Part shown: one piece after another, positions 43,130 through 53,339 of the stretch
How positions within the stretch are numbered: the stretch's first letter is position 1
How the letters are laid out: every line of letters starts with the position of its first letter
Made by a program: the position numbers and the translations under genes
Assembly: GCF_000878195.1 (NCBI RefSeq)
Contig: NZ_JXST01000003.1
Span: forward strand, 62,001-126,000
Origin: Mycolicibacterium llatzerense
GTDB taxonomy: Bacteria; Actinomycetota; Actinomycetes; Mycobacteriales; Mycobacteriaceae
DNA length: 64,000 nt
Reading direction: 5' to 3'
The notes under the pieces: generated by a model
Told to the model about the DNA's origin: nothing
The model's database searches: none
The model's input: the letters and a program-made list of their open reading frames with translations, nothing else

Positions 43130-44044
43130 GTGGATTTCGACAACCTGAAGACCATGACCTACGAGGTCGCCGACCGGGTCGCCCGGATCACGTTCAATCG
43201 TCCCGAGAAGGGCAACTCGATCGTCGCGGACACCCCGCTGGAATTGGCCGCCTGTGTCGAGCGGGCCGACCTCGATCCGAACGTGCACGTGATCCTGGTG
43301 TCCGGCCGGGGCGAAGGGTTTTGTGCCGGTTTCGACTTGAGCGCCTACGCCGACGGCACGGGAGCCGCCGGCGGTTCGGAACACCAGGGCACCGTGCTCG
43401 ACGGCCACACCCAGGCCGTCAACCATCTGCCGAATCAGCCCTGGGATCCGATGATCGACTACCAGATGATGAGCCGGTTCGTGCGTGGCTTCTCCAGCCT
43501 GATGCACTGCGACAAGCCGACCGTGGTGAAGATTCACGGCTACTGCGTGGCCGGCGGCACCGACATCGCGCTGCACGCCGACCAGGTGATCGCGGCGTCC
43601 GACGCCAAGATCGGCTACCCGCCGATGCGCGTCTGGGGTGTGCCGGCGGCCGGGTTGTGGGCGCATCGCCTGGGTGACCAGCGCGCGAAACGCCTGCTGT
43701 TCACCGGGGATTGCATCACCGGGGCGCAGGCCGCCGAGTGGGGCTTGGCCGTTGAGGCGCCGGAGCCCGAAGAACTCGACGAACGCACCGAGCGCCTCGT
43801 CGCACGCATCGCGGCCATGCCGGTCAACCAGCTGATCATGGCGAAGCTGGCGTGCAACACCTCATTGCTGCAGCAGGGGATTGCGACCAGCCGGATGGTC
43901 AGCACGGTGTTCGACGGCATCGCCCGGCACACGCCCGAGGGGCACGCGTTCGTCGCCGACGCCGTCGAGCACGGGTTCCGGCAGGCGGTGCGGCACCGCG
44001 ATGATCCGTTCGGGGATGCAGGCCGGGTTGCCTCCGGGGTCTGA
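43130..44044 (+). CDS. echA4: enoyl-CoA hydratase/isomerase EchA4
   Basis: The 304-residue crotonase-fold protein has the oxyanion-hole stretch VSGRGEGFCAGFDL and the second loop VVKIHGYCVAGGTDIALHAD. Canonical catalytic Glu residues are not clear, so hydratase activity is not assured. GTG 43130 follows GGGAAGG by 8 nt; a TTG at 43091 would lie in the palindromic repeat. It corresponds to Rv0673. Confidence 0.85.
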   Translation: MDFDNLKTMTYEVADRVARITFNRPEKGNSIVADTPLELAACVERADLDPNVHVILVSGRGEGFCAGFDLSAYADGTGAAGGSEHQGTVLDGHTQAVNHLPNQPWDPMIDYQMMSRFVRGFSSLMHCDKPTVVKIHGYCVAGGTDIALHADQVIAASDAKIGYPPMRVWGVPAAGLWAHRLGDQRAKRLLFTGDCITGAQAAEWGLAVEAPEPEELDERTERLVARIAAMPVNQLIMAKLACNTSLLQQGIATSRMVSTVFDGIARHTPEGHAFVADAVEHGFRQAVRHRDDPFGDAGRVASGV

Positions 44045-44049
44045 CATCG

Positions 44050-44775
44050 ATGGCTGATCTGAAGCGGATGACCGCGCGGTCGGTGGTGCTCAGCGTGCTG
44101 CTGGGTGCGCATCCGGCGTGGGCATCTGCCGCTGAGTTGGTCCGGCTCACTTCGGATTTCGACATCAAGGAGCAGACGCTGCGGGTGGCGCTGACCAGGA
44201 TGGTCAGCGCGGGCGACCTGGTGCGCTCGGCCGACGGCTACCGGCTCGCCGACCGCCTGCTGGCGCGGCAACGACGGCAGGACGCCGCCATCGACCCCAA
44301 GACCCGCCCATGGCATGGCGACTGGGTGACCGTCGTCATCACCACGGTCGGGGCTGATGCCCGGACTCGCGCCGACCTGCGAAACGACCTGTTGCAGAAC
44401 AGGTTCGCCGAACTCCGCGAGGGCGTGTGGCTGCGCCCGGCCAATCTCGCCGGTGACCTCCCGGAAGAGGTCACGGCGAATGCCCGGGTGCTGACCAGCC
44501 GGGACGACGACCCAGCGGGGCTGGCCGCCGTGCTGTGGGATCTGCCCGCCTGGATCATCACCGCACGCCAACTGCTCGGCGAAATCGGCTCGGCACCAGA
44601 TGTACCCGGCCGGTTCGTGGCGGCGGCCGCGATCGTGCGGCACCTGCTGGCCGACCCGGTACTGCCCGCCGAACTGCTCCCGGACGGCTGGCCGGGCACG
44701 CAGCTGCGGCAGGCCTACTCAGACTTCGCCGCCGAACTGACCGGGCGGCGCGACGAACCGATGGAGGCAATATGA
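44050..44775 (+). CDS. PaaX-like transcriptional regulator (Rv0674-like)
   Basis: The 241-residue product has an N-terminal winged helix (RMTARSVVLSVLLG, then LTSDFDIKEQTLRVALTRMVSAG split across the recognition helix) and the PaaX central and C-terminal domains (WHGDWVTVVITTVG, LREGVWLRPANL). PaaX proteins sense CoA thioesters such as phenylacetyl-CoA and control acyl-CoA catabolism. It is 5 nt after echA4 and overlaps the echA5 start by ATGA, so it likely controls this operon. Confidence 0.82.
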   Translation: MADLKRMTARSVVLSVLLGAHPAWASAAELVRLTSDFDIKEQTLRVALTRMVSAGDLVRSADGYRLADRLLARQRRQDAAIDPKTRPWHGDWVTVVITTVGADARTRADLRNDLLQNRFAELREGVWLRPANLAGDLPEEVTANARVLTSRDDDPAGLAAVLWDLPAWIITARQLLGEIGSAPDVPGRFVAAAAIVRHLLADPVLPAELLPDGWPGTQLRQAYSDFAAELTGRRDEPMEAI

Positions 44776-45536
44776 CCGAACCAGTGCGGGTCGAGAAGAA
44801 CGGGCCGGTGACGACGGTCATCATCGACCGGCCCGGCGCCCGCAACGCTGTCAACGGGCCGACGGCGGCGGCGCTCCATCAGGCGTTCGACGATTTCGAC
44901 CGCGACGATGCCGCGGCGGTCGCGGTGCTGTGGGGAGACCACGGAACCTTCTGCGCTGGAGCCGATCTCAAGGCGTTCGGTACCCCGGAGATGAACCAGA
45001 CGCACCGGACGGGGCCGGGGCCGATGGGCCCGAGCCGGATGATGCTGTCCAAGCCGGTGATCGCCGCGGTCAGCGGCTATGCCGTCGCCGGCGGACTGGA
45101 GCTGGCGGTGTGGTGCGACCTGCGCGTCGTCGAGGAGGACGCCACCTTCGGCGTGTTCTGCCGGCGCTGGGGTGTCCCGCTCATCGACGGTGGCACGGTC
45201 CGGTTGCCGCGGCTGATCGGGCACAGCCGCGCCATGGATTTGATCCTCACCGGCCGCGCCGTGGACGCCGCCGAGGCGCTGCAGATCGGTCTGGCCAACC
45301 GGGTCGTGCCGCACGGGCAGGCCCGTGAGAAGGCCGAAGAGTTGGCCCACCAGTTGGCCGCGCTGCCGCAGTTGTGTCTGCGCGCCGATCGGCTGTCCGC
45401 GTTGCGGCAGTGGGGCGAATCCGAGGAATCCGCAATGGAATTCGAGTTCGCCAGCCTGGCGCAGGTGGCCGAGGAGTCGCTCGCGGGCGCGCAGCGGTTC
45501 GCCGGGGGAGCGGGCCGGCACGGCGCCACAGCGTGA
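44772..45536 (+). CDS. echA5: enoyl-CoA hydratase/isomerase EchA5
   Basis: The 254-residue crotonase-family protein shows VTTVIIDRPGARNAVNGPTA, the oxyanion stretch GTFCAGADLKAFG and KPVIAAVSGYAVAGGLELA. It is translationally coupled to the PaaX-like gene. It corresponds to Rv0675. Only 9 bp separate its stop from the stop of the next, convergent gene; the mmpS5/mmpL5 block found here in M. tuberculosis is missing. Confidence 0.87.
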   Translation: MTEPVRVEKNGPVTTVIIDRPGARNAVNGPTAAALHQAFDDFDRDDAAAVAVLWGDHGTFCAGADLKAFGTPEMNQTHRTGPGPMGPSRMMLSKPVIAAVSGYAVAGGLELAVWCDLRVVEEDATFGVFCRRWGVPLIDGGTVRLPRLIGHSRAMDLILTGRAVDAAEALQIGLANRVVPHGQAREKAEELAHQLAALPQLCLRADRLSALRQWGESEESAMEFEFASLAQVAEESLAGAQRFAGGAGRHGATA

Positions 45537-45545
45537 GGGCTGTCG

Positions 45546-45980
45546 TTAGCCCTTGCTGACGGTGTTGCCGGTCCCGGTGTTGTTGACCTTCGGTGCCCCG
45601 TCCTTGTAGGTGACGGTGGCGTGCATGCCGACGACGTCGAGCTCCTGGTCGACCTTTTCGAAGGTCACCTTGTTGTCGGTGCCGCCGATGTTCGCCTTCG
45701 CGCAGGTGCCCTTGACGGTCAGCGTGTTGTTGGCGCCGCCCACGGTCAGCGATTTGCCGGTGCCGCAATCGATTTCCCGGGTGGTGCCCACCGCGCTGTA
45801 GTTGATGGTGTTGCCGACCTCGACCTGCGCCGTGGTCGGCGCCGCCGCCGAGGTGCCTGCCGTGCCGGCGGCGCTCGAGCCGGTGCCACCGGTCTTGTTG
45901 TCCTGCGATCCGCAGCCGGTCAGCACCAGCGCGGCAGCGGCGACGACGCCCGCCGCGATTGCGATTCGGTTGGGGTTCAT
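45546..45980 (-). CDS. DUF3060 lipoprotein (Rv0679c-like)
   Basis: A 144-residue lipoprotein with lipobox VLTGC (Cys near residue 23), a Gly/Ser/Thr/Ala-rich linker and a DUF3060 beta-rich domain with repeated NTL/NKV steps (GGANNTLTVKGTC, IGGTDNKVTFEKV). It corresponds to the threonine-rich protein encoded at Rv0679c. Function unknown; exported to the outer face of the membrane. Confidence 0.8.
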   Translation of the reverse strand: MNPNRIAIAAGVVAAAALVLTGCGSQDNKTGGTGSSAAGTAGTSAAAPTTAQVEVGNTINYSAVGTTREIDCGTGKSLTVGGANNTLTVKGTCAKANIGGTDNKVTFEKVDQELDVVGMHATVTYKDGAPKVNNTGTGNTVSKG

Positions 45981-46028
45981 GGGGTATCCCTCCCTGTCGG
46001 CGTTACCGGCACCTGGTGCGGGCCCCGG

Positions 46029-46397
46029 TCAGGGAATCTTGTTCAGCCGATTTCCCAAACCGAGTTGGCGCCCGATGTCGATGAGTGCCGGATCCCCATT
46101 GTGGAATATGACCGTCTGATTGAACCCGTAAGCGGTGACGTCATTGACGATCGTGTCGGCGATGATCGTGTTGGACGAGCCCTGGACGGTCACCGCCCAG
46201 CAGGTGCCGAAAGCGTTGATGGTGTTGCCGCTGCCATTGACGAAGAGGGTCCCACCGTGGCAGTCGATGGTCTGGTTGATGCCCTGGCCGACGATGTGGG
46301 TGTCGTCGTTGACCGCAGCGGCGTTCGGTGCGCCGACCGTGAACGGGACCGTCAGCAGTCCGGCAACCAATGCGGTTCCCCACGCTTTGCGACTCAC
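46029..46397 (-). CDS. secreted DUF3060 protein (Rv0680c-like)
   Basis: A 122-residue protein with a signal peptide ending near NAAAVNDD (residue ~28) and a DUF3060 domain with NQTIDC, GNTINAF and SNTIIAD repeats, probably a small right-handed beta-helix. GTG 46397 is chosen since AAGGGA lies 8 nt upstream; longer frames to 46577 have no signal peptide at their start. Together with the neighbouring lipoprotein gene it forms a pair, divergent from a TetR regulator. Confidence 0.78.
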   Translation of the reverse strand: MSRKAWGTALVAGLLTVPFTVGAPNAAAVNDDTHIVGQGINQTIDCHGGTLFVNGSGNTINAFGTCWAVTVQGSSNTIIADTIVNDVTAYGFNQTVIFHNGDPALIDIGRQLGLGNRLNKIP

Positions 46398-46638
46398 GAT
46401 GGTTCCCTTCGTTCTGGGCTGGCGATGGTGTGCGCCGTTGTTCGGCATCTGGGAGCCTACGTTGCGGAGTACGTGCTGCGGAGTAGGTTCGTCCGTTCTG
46501 TGGGACTCCCAATGAGACGCGGTTACAAGATTCGCCGAATTGGCGACGTATCTGCAGCGTCTAGAGGTTAGAGTCATTAGTTAACTGGCCGCGCCGCGGT
46601 CGATGGAACCCAAGATCGAACACCGGAGGATCGGGCAG

Positions 46639-47280
46639 ATGGCACCTCGGCCAGAGTCGCAAGCGGTTGGGGATGCCCGACCGGCTGCGCCGACACGGTC
46701 GCGGGCGACTGCACGCACCACCAAGCTCAGCCGGGACTCGATCGTGGCCGCGGCCCTGACGTTCCTCGACCGTGAGGGCTGGGATTCGCTGACCATCAAT
46801 GCCCTGGCCAACCAGCTGGGCACCAAGGGCCCGTCGCTATATAACCACGTGCAGAGCCTCGATGACCTGCGCCGCACGGTCCGGATGCGCGTCATCGACG
46901 ACATCATCGGCATGCTCAACACCGTCGGCGAGGGCCGCAGCCGCGACGACGCGGTGATGGCGATGGCCAGTGCCTACCGCAGCTATGCCCATCACCATCC
47001 GGGCCGGTACTCGGCGTTCACCCGGATGCCGCTGGGCGGCGACGACCCGGAGTACACCGCGGCGACGCACGCGGCGGCCGGGCCGGTGATCGCGGTCCTG
47101 GCGTCATACGGACTCGACGGCGAGAACGCCTTCTATGCGGCGCTGGAGTTCTGGTCGGCACTGCACGGTTTCGTGCTGCTGGAGATGACGGGTGTGATGG
47201 ACGGCGTCGACACCGACGCGGTGTTCACCGACATGGTGGTGCGACTGGCGCGAGGGATGAACGAGCGCGACTCGGCTTGA
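46639..47280 (+). CDS. TetR family regulator (Rv0681-like)
   Basis: The 213-residue product has a ~25-residue Arg/Ala-rich leader, then a TetR HTH (LSRDSIVAAALTFLDREGWDSL, with TKGPSLYNHVQSLDDLRR as recognition part) and a C-terminal ligand domain of the WHG type. ATG 46639 is chosen because GGAGGA lies 8 nt upstream; an ATG at 46603 is possible. It is divergent from the DUF3060 gene and followed after 15 nt by the SecD-like gene. Confidence 0.82.
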   Translation: MAPRPESQAVGDARPAAPTRSRATARTTKLSRDSIVAAALTFLDREGWDSLTINALANQLGTKGPSLYNHVQSLDDLRRTVRMRVIDDIIGMLNTVGEGRSRDDAVMAMASAYRSYAHHHPGRYSAFTRMPLGGDDPEYTAATHAAAGPVIAVLASYGLDGENAFYAALEFWSALHGFVLLEMTGVMDGVDTDAVFTDMVVRLARGMNERDSA

Positions 47281-47295
47281 TCAGGGGAGCGCGTG

Positions 47296-48471
47296 ATGTC
47301 TGACGACCACAGCGGGTGGCAGCCACCGCAACCGCCTCAGTCACCGGAAACGACGCCGGGTTTCCTGCCGCCGCCCGCACCCCCGCCGGGCTACCTGCCG
47401 CCGGAGATGGTGCCCGCATGGCCGCCGCAACCCGTCGCCGCGCAGTCCGGCGTACCCCGCTGGCTGGTCGCCCTGGTCTTGGCGGTGCTGGTACTGAGTT
47501 ATGGCGCGACGGTGTTCTTCACCAAGGACATCTGGCGCGCCGGCGAACCCCGGCCCGTCGTCCAGGCGTCGTTGCAGATTCAGCAGCAGCCAGGAACGGC
47601 ACCGACGCCGGACGCGCTGGCACAGACGCGCAAGGTCGTCGAATCGCGGCTCGGGCACCTCGGCGGGCACGACGTCGCCGTCGGGCTGGACGGGAACACC
47701 CTCAAGGTCACCGCGACCGACGTAACCGAAGCCCAGCTACGGGGCGTCACCGCCACGGGCCGCCTCTATATACGGCCGGTGATCCACGCGATCCCCGCGC
47801 AGCCCGACCCGACGCACCCATCGCCGTCGCCGCAGACCCCGCAGGTGGCCGACAGCCAGCGCATCGCTGACGAGAAGGCACTGCGGCAGAGTGCGCAACC
47901 ACAGATCCAGCTGCTGGCGCTGCAGTTCCAGGCGACCCGTTGCGATCAGCCGGATCAGCTGGCCGACCACGACGACCCGAATCTGCCGCTGATCACCTGC
48001 TCCGACGACCACAAACAGGTGTATCTGCTGGACAAGTCGATCATCGGCGGCGACCAGATCAAGGACGCCTCGGCCCGCCAAGGTGGGCAGCGCGGCGACT
48101 ACGTCGTCTTCGTGACCTTCGACGACAAGGCCGCCGATATCTGGTCGACGTTCACCAGCGCCAACATCGGTGCCAGGGCCGCCTTCGCCGTCGACACCCA
48201 GGTGGTCAGCGCGCCGGCGCTGCTGGAGCCCATGACGACCGGACGCACCCAGATCCATGGGCAGTTCACCGCTGATTCGGCGAAGTCGTTCGCCGCGGTG
48301 GTGGCCGTCGGTGCCCTGCCGTTGCCGGTATCGGTGCGGTCGGTGCAGGCGAAACAGATCGCCCCATCGTTCTGGTCGGTGCCTCGGATCGCGGTTCTCG
48401 GCGGCGGGGTGGTGGTGATCTTCGCGGTCATCCTCGGAGTCGTTCTGATGAGCCGACGGGCGTTCCGCTAG
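47296..48471 (+). CDS. SecD P1-head-like membrane protein
   Basis: The 391-residue protein starts with a Pro-rich cytosolic segment (~60 residues), then one membrane helix (WLVALVLAVLVLSYGATVFF), a large exported domain and a second helix near the C-terminus. The exported part resembles SecD P1: DALAQTRKVVESRLGHLGG, a central DKSIIGGDQIKDAS and ARAAFAVDTQVVSAPALLEPM. The multispanning SecD channel part is absent. GGGGAG precedes ATG 47296. Role unknown; an accessory export factor is a guess. Confidence 0.7.
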   Translation: MSDDHSGWQPPQPPQSPETTPGFLPPPAPPPGYLPPEMVPAWPPQPVAAQSGVPRWLVALVLAVLVLSYGATVFFTKDIWRAGEPRPVVQASLQIQQQPGTAPTPDALAQTRKVVESRLGHLGGHDVAVGLDGNTLKVTATDVTEAQLRGVTATGRLYIRPVIHAIPAQPDPTHPSPSPQTPQVADSQRIADEKALRQSAQPQIQLLALQFQATRCDQPDQLADHDDPNLPLITCSDDHKQVYLLDKSIIGGDQIKDASARQGGQRGDYVVFVTFDDKAADIWSTFTSANIGARAAFAVDTQVVSAPALLEPMTTGRTQIHGQFTADSAKSFAAVVAVGALPLPVSVRSVQAKQIAPSFWSVPRIAVLGGGVVVIFAVILGVVLMSRRAFR

Positions 48472-48538
48472 CGATAAGGTGTTGGTCACCGTCCTGGCCG
48501 AACCGCCCTGACCTGCGGTTTGAGTCCTCTGGGCGAGT

Positions 48539-48568
48539 TTGGATCGTGGCGGTCCGTACTGGTATCGT
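48539..48568 (+). promoter_or_regulatory. probable promoter of rpsL-rpsG-fusA-tuf
   Basis: TTGGAT (48539-48544) and an extended -10 TGGTATCGT (TATCGT at 48563-48568) are 18 bp apart. They lie in the 305-bp region (48472-48776) before rpsL, which holds no gene and would give a leader of ~200 nt. The promoter is inferred from motifs. Confidence 0.5.
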
Positions 48569-48776
48569 GGTGGTTCGTGCCTGGCCGACTGGGCGCTTGC
48601 ATTCATTGTGTTTGTAGGCAAGCCTGCACGCCGGGCCAATTCGCATGTCCGTGGTGCACCGCAAGGTATGTACCTGGCCTCGTGCGACACGCCCGGACGC
48701 GGGGTATGCGATCGGACGAAAACAGCAGTACAGAGTCTTAAACCGCAGTACGACACGCAATAGAGAAAGCCGATAG

Positions 48777-49151
48777 ATGCCAACCATCAACCAGCTGGTC
48801 CGCAAGGGTCGCCACGACAAGACCGCCAAGGTCAAGACCGCGGCGCTCAAGGGCAGCCCGCAGCGCCGTGGTGTGTGCACCCGCGTGTACACCACCACCC
48901 CCAAGAAGCCGAACTCGGCTCTGCGCAAGGTCGCCCGCGTGAAGCTGACGAGCCAGGTTGAGGTCACGGCCTACATCCCGGGTGAAGGCCACAACCTGCA
49001 GGAGCACTCGATGGTGCTCGTGCGTGGCGGTCGTGTGAAGGACCTCCCCGGTGTGCGTTACAAGATCATCCGCGGCTCGCTGGACACCCAGGGTGTGAAG
49101 AACCGCAAGCAAGCACGCAGCCGCTACGGCGCCAAGAAGGAGAAGAGCTAA
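48777..49151 (+). CDS. rpsL: 30S ribosomal protein S12
   Basis: S12 sits at the decoding centre and is the main streptomycin-resistance target. The 124-residue product carries K43 ([17 protein letters not shown]) and K88 ([13 protein letters not shown]), both the susceptible residues. The stop overlaps the rpsG start (TAATG), so the two are coupled. It starts the str operon. Confidence 0.98.
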   Translation: MPTINQLVRKGRHDKTAKVKTAALKGSPQRRGVCTRVYTTTPKKPNSALRKVARVKLTSQVEVTAYIPGEGHNLQEHSMVLVRGGRVKDLPGVRYKIIRGSLDTQGVKNRKQARSRYGAKKEKS

Positions 49152-49621
49152 TGCCACGCAAGGGCCCCGCGCCGAAGCGGCCGCTGGTCAACGACCCGGT
49201 CTACGGTTCGCAGCTGGTTACCCAGCTCGTCAACAAGGTGCTGCTGGACGGCAAGAAGTCGCTGGCCGAGCGCATCGTCTACGGCGCCCTTGAGCAGGCT
49301 CGCGAGAAGACCGGCACCGACCCCGTCGTGACGCTGAAGCGCGCCATGGACAACGTCAAGCCGTCCCTCGAGGTCCGCAGCCGCCGCGTCGGTGGCGCGA
49401 CCTACCAGGTGCCGGTTGAGGTCCGTCCGGACCGTTCGACCACCCTGGCGCTGCGCTGGCTGGTCAGCTTCTCGAAGGCTCGCCGCGAGAAGACCATGGT
49501 CGAGCGTCTGGCCAACGAAATCCTGGACGCCAGCAATGGCCTGGGTGCCGCCGTCAAGCGACGTGAGGACACCCACAAGATGGCCGAGGCGAACCGGGCC
49601 TTCGCGCACTACCGCTGGTGA
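49151..49621 (+). CDS. rpsG: 30S ribosomal protein S7
   Basis: S7 starts assembly of the 30S head by binding the 3' domain of 16S rRNA; in E. coli it represses the str operon. The 156-residue product shows [19 protein letters not shown] assembly helices and [18 protein letters not shown], plus the C-terminal [14 protein letters not shown]. It shares one base of its ATG with the rpsL stop. Confidence 0.98.
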   Translation: MPRKGPAPKRPLVNDPVYGSQLVTQLVNKVLLDGKKSLAERIVYGALEQAREKTGTDPVVTLKRAMDNVKPSLEVRSRRVGGATYQVPVEVRPDRSTTLALRWLVSFSKARREKTMVERLANEILDASNGLGAAVKRREDTHKMAEANRAFAHYRW

Positions 49622-49730
49622 CTCAATCGCCGGCCGCCAATGCCGGCGGCCGGCGCATCTGATTCACAACTGACCGCCCTCCCGGGCGACGCGGATTCAC
49701 CAAAGCAACTGAAAGAGTGGGAACCTAGCC

Positions 49731-51833
49731 GTGGCACAGGACGTGCTGACCGATCTGAACAAGGTCCGCAACATCGGCATCATGGCGCACATCGACGCCG
49801 GTAAGACGACGACGACCGAGCGCATCCTCTTCTACACCGGTATCTCGTACAAGATCGGTGAGGTCCACGACGGCGCCGCCACGATGGACTGGATGGAGCA
49901 GGAGCAGGAACGTGGTATCACCATCACGTCCGCTGCCACCACCTGCTTCTGGAACGACAACCAGATCAACATCATCGACACCCCGGGCCACGTCGACTTC
50001 ACCGTCGAGGTGGAGCGTTCGCTGCGCGTGCTCGACGGTGCCGTTGCCGTGTTCGACGGCAAAGAAGGTGTGGAGCCGCAGTCCGAGCAGGTGTGGCGCC
50101 AGGCCGACAAGTACGACGTCCCCCGCATCTGTTTCGTCAACAAGATGGACAAGCTGGGCGCGGACTTCTACTTCTCGGTCCAGACCATGAAGGACCGCCT
50201 GGGCGCGAACGTCATCCCGATCCAGCTGCCGATCGGCTCCGAGGGCGACTTCGAGGGCATCGTCGACCTGGTCGAGATGAAGGCCAAGGTCTGGCGCGGC
50301 GAGACCAAGCTCGGTGAGAAGTACGAGACCATCGACATCCCGGCCGATCTTCAGGAGAAGGCCGACGAGTACCGTCTCGCCATGATCGAGGCCGTCGCCG
50401 AGACCGACGACGAGCTCATGGAGAAGTACCTGGGCGGCGAAGAGCTGACGATCGATGAGATCAAGGCCGGTCTGCGCAAGCTGACCGTCACCAGCGCCGC
50501 CTACCCGGTGCTGTGTGGTTCTGCGTTCAAGAACAAGGGTGTGCAGCCCATGCTCGACGCGGTCATCGACTACCTGCCGACCCCGCTGGACGTCGCGGCC
50601 GCCGAAGGCCACGTCCCGGGCAAGGAAGACGAGATCATCTCGCGCAAGCCGTCCGCCGACGAGCCGTTCTCCGGCCTGGCGTTCAAGGTTGCGACGCACC
50701 CGTTCTTCGGCAAGCTGACCTACGTCCGCGTCTACTCGGGCAAGGTCGACTCCGGTGCTCAGGTCATCAACTCGACCAAGGGCAAGAAGGAGCGTCTGGG
50801 CAAGCTGTTCCAGATGCACTCCAACAAGGAGAACCCGGTCGACTCGGCTGCCGCCGGCCACATCTACGCGGTCATCGGCCTCAAGGACACCACCACCGGT
50901 GACACCCTGTGCGACCCGAGCAACCAGATCGTCCTGGAGTCCATGACCTTCCCGGACCCGGTTATCGAGGTGGCCATCGAGCCCAAGACCAAGAGCGACC
51001 AGGAGAAGTTGGGTACGGCGATCCAGAAGCTCGCCGAAGAAGACCCGACCTTCAAGGTGCACCTGGACCAGGAGACCGGCCAGACCGTCATCGGCGGCAT
51101 GGGCGAGCTCCACCTGGACATCCTGGTGGACCGCATGCGTCGCGAGTTCAAGGTCGAGGCCAACGTCGGCAAGCCGCAGGTCGCCTACCGTGAGACCATC
51201 CGCAAGGCCGTGCAGAACGTGGAATTCACCCACAAGAAGCAGACCGGTGGATCGGGCCAGTTCGCGAAGGTCATCATCAGCATCGAGCCGTTCGTCGGCG
51301 AAGATGGTGCGACCTACGAGTTCGAGAACAAGGTCACCGGTGGCCGCATCCCGCGTGAGTACATCCCGTCGGTGGATGCCGGTGCGCAGGACGCCATGCA
51401 GTACGGCATCTTGGCCGGCTACCCGCTGGTGAACCTGAAGCTGACGCTGCTCGACGGTGCCTACCACGACGTCGACTCGTCGGAAATGGCCTTCAAGGTC
51501 GCCGGTTCGCAGGCGCTGAAGAAGGCTGCGTCTGCGGCGCAGCCCGTCATCCTGGAGCCGATCATGGCGGTCGAGGTCACCACGCCCGAGGACTACATGG
51601 GCGACGTGATCGGCGACCTGAACTCCCGCCGTGGCCAGATCCAGGCCATGGAGGAGCGCAGCGGCGCACGTGTCGTCAAGGCACAGGTTCCGCTGTCCGA
51701 AATGTTCGGCTACGTCGGCGACCTCCGGTCGAAGACCCAGGGCCGGGCAAACTACTCCATGGTGTTCGACTCGTACGCCGAAGTTCCGGCGAACGTGTCG
51801 AAGGAGATCATCGCCAAGGCGACGGGCCAGTAG
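49731..51833 (+). CDS. fusA: translation elongation factor G
   Basis: EF-G drives ribosomal translocation by GTP hydrolysis. The 700-residue product has the P-loop [13 protein letters not shown] (residues ~19-31), the switch [11 protein letters not shown], the G3 motif DTPGHVDFT and NKMDK. Domains II-V follow, including GGSGQFAKV in domain IV. It lies 109 nt after rpsG; the GTG start at 49731 has no strong ribosome site. Confidence 0.98.
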   Translation: MAQDVLTDLNKVRNIGIMAHIDAGKTTTTERILFYTGISYKIGEVHDGAATMDWMEQEQERGITITSAATTCFWNDNQINIIDTPGHVDFTVEVERSLRVLDGAVAVFDGKEGVEPQSEQVWRQADKYDVPRICFVNKMDKLGADFYFSVQTMKDRLGANVIPIQLPIGSEGDFEGIVDLVEMKAKVWRGETKLGEKYETIDIPADLQEKADEYRLAMIEAVAETDDELMEKYLGGEELTIDEIKAGLRKLTVTSAAYPVLCGSAFKNKGVQPMLDAVIDYLPTPLDVAAAEGHVPGKEDEIISRKPSADEPFSGLAFKVATHPFFGKLTYVRVYSGKVDSGAQVINSTKGKKERLGKLFQMHSNKENPVDSAAAGHIYAVIGLKDTTTGDTLCDPSNQIVLESMTFPDPVIEVAIEPKTKSDQEKLGTAIQKLAEEDPTFKVHLDQETGQTVIGGMGELHLDILVDRMRREFKVEANVGKPQVAYRETIRKAVQNVEFTHKKQTGGSGQFAKVIISIEPFVGEDGATYEFENKVTGGRIPREYIPSVDAGAQDAMQYGILAGYPLVNLKLTLLDGAYHDVDSSEMAFKVAGSQALKKAASAAQPVILEPIMAVEVTTPEDYMGDVIGDLNSRRGQIQAMEERSGARVVKAQVPLSEMFGYVGDLRSKTQGRANYSMVFDSYAEVPANVSKEIIAKATGQ

Positions 51834-51922
51834 TCTCTGACCCGTTCCGCTGCGGCGGACGACACAACTGAACACATCAACACTGCTTAACCAAGCACCA
51901 ACAAGTCCAGGAGGACACCACA

Positions 51923-53113
51923 GTGGCGAAGGCGAAGTTCGAGCGGACGAAGCCGCACGTCAACATCGGGACCATCGGTCACGTTGACCACGGCAAGACC
52001 ACGCTGACTGCAGCAATCACCAAGGTTCTGCACGACAAGTACCCCGATTTGAACGAATCGCGTGCGTTCGACCAGATCGACAATGCGCCCGAGGAGCGTC
52101 AGCGCGGTATCACCATCAACATCTCGCATGTTGAGTACCAGACCGAGAAGCGCCACTACGCCCACGTGGACGCCCCCGGTCACGCTGACTACATCAAGAA
52201 CATGATCACCGGTGCTGCTCAGATGGACGGCGCAATCCTCGTGGTCGCCGCCACCGACGGCCCGATGCCGCAGACCCGTGAGCACGTGCTGCTCGCTCGC
52301 CAGGTCGGCGTGCCCTACATCCTGGTCGCACTGAACAAGTCCGACATGGTCGAGGACGAGGAGCTCCTGGAGCTCGTCGAGCTCGAGGTCCGCGAACTGC
52401 TGGCCGCTCAGGACTTCGACGAGGACGCCCCCGTGGTCCGCGTCTCGGCGCTGAAGGCGCTCGAGGGCGACGCCACCTGGGTGAAGTCGGTCGAGGAGCT
52501 CATGGAGGCCGTCGACGAGTCCATCCCGGACCCGGTTCGCGAGACCGACAAGCCGTTCCTGATGCCCGTTGAGGACGTCTTCACCATCACCGGTCGTGGC
52601 ACCGTGGTGACCGGTCGTGTCGAGCGTGGCGTGATCAACGTCAACGAAGAGGTCGAGATCGTCGGCATCCGCCCGACCACGACCAAGACCACCGTCACCG
52701 GTGTGGAAATGTTCCGCAAGCTGCTCGACCAGGGCCAGGCCGGCGACAACGTCGGTCTGCTGGTTCGTGGCATCAAGCGCGAGGACGTCGAGCGTGGCCA
52801 GGTTGTGGTCAAGCCCGGCACCACCACCCCGCACACCGAGTTCGAGGGCAGCGTCTACATCCTGTCCAAGGACGAGGGCGGCCGCCACACGCCGTTCTTC
52901 AACAACTACCGCCCGCAGTTCTACTTCCGTACCACGGACGTGACCGGCGTGGTTACCCTGCCCGAGGGCACCGAGATGGTTATGCCCGGTGACAACACCG
53001 ACATCTCCGTCGTGCTGATCCAGCCGGTCGCCATGGACGAGGGTCTGCGTTTCGCCATCCGTGAGGGCGGTCGTACCGTCGGCGCGGGTCGCGTTACCAA
53101 GATCATCAAGTGA
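51923..53113 (+). CDS. tuf: translation elongation factor Tu
   Basis: EF-Tu carries aminoacyl-tRNA to the ribosome. The 396-residue product has [39 protein letters not shown] and NKSD for GTP binding, and domains II-III ending GRVTKIIK. A clear CAGGAGG precedes the GTG at 51923. It ends the str operon at a strong hairpin. Confidence 0.98.
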   Translation: MAKAKFERTKPHVNIGTIGHVDHGKTTLTAAITKVLHDKYPDLNESRAFDQIDNAPEERQRGITINISHVEYQTEKRHYAHVDAPGHADYIKNMITGAAQMDGAILVVAATDGPMPQTREHVLLARQVGVPYILVALNKSDMVEDEELLELVELEVRELLAAQDFDEDAPVVRVSALKALEGDATWVKSVEELMEAVDESIPDPVRETDKPFLMPVEDVFTITGRGTVVTGRVERGVINVNEEVEIVGIRPTTTKTTVTGVEMFRKLLDQGQAGDNVGLLVRGIKREDVERGQVVVKPGTTTPHTEFEGSVYILSKDEGGRHTPFFNNYRPQFYFRTTDVTGVVTLPEGTEMVMPGDNTDISVVLIQPVAMDEGLRFAIREGGRTVGAGRVTKIIK

Positions 53114-53131
53114 TCTAGTTTTTCCAAGCGG

Positions 53132-53163
53132 AGCGCCGCTCACCCGAAAGGGTGGGCGGCGCT
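53132..53163 (+). terminator. terminator after tuf
   Basis: AGCGCCGCTCACCC (53132-53145) pairs with GGGTGGGCGGCGCT (53150-53163), with one T-G pair, around GAAA. TTGCTTTT follows. It ends the rpsL-tuf transcript. Confidence 0.92.
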
Positions 53164-53339
53164 TTGCTTTTGCGTCGCCATCGTCGGCGTCGACTCGGCG
53201 GCTACGGCGCACCACGGTGAGTCCGGAGCGCCGCCGGCGAAGTCTCACCGGAGAGAAAGCGGTGTCGGCGCTCGGTAGTTGCGGGCAAGATGGCAGGATC
53301 GTTCGCGATGGAGGGGAACGCGATGAGGGGTGGCCTGTC

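Noticed and set aside
53061..53339. N-terminal extension of the PP2C gene back to 53061
   Set aside because: It would overlap the end of tuf and translate through the tuf terminator; the PP2C domain begins at about 53340.
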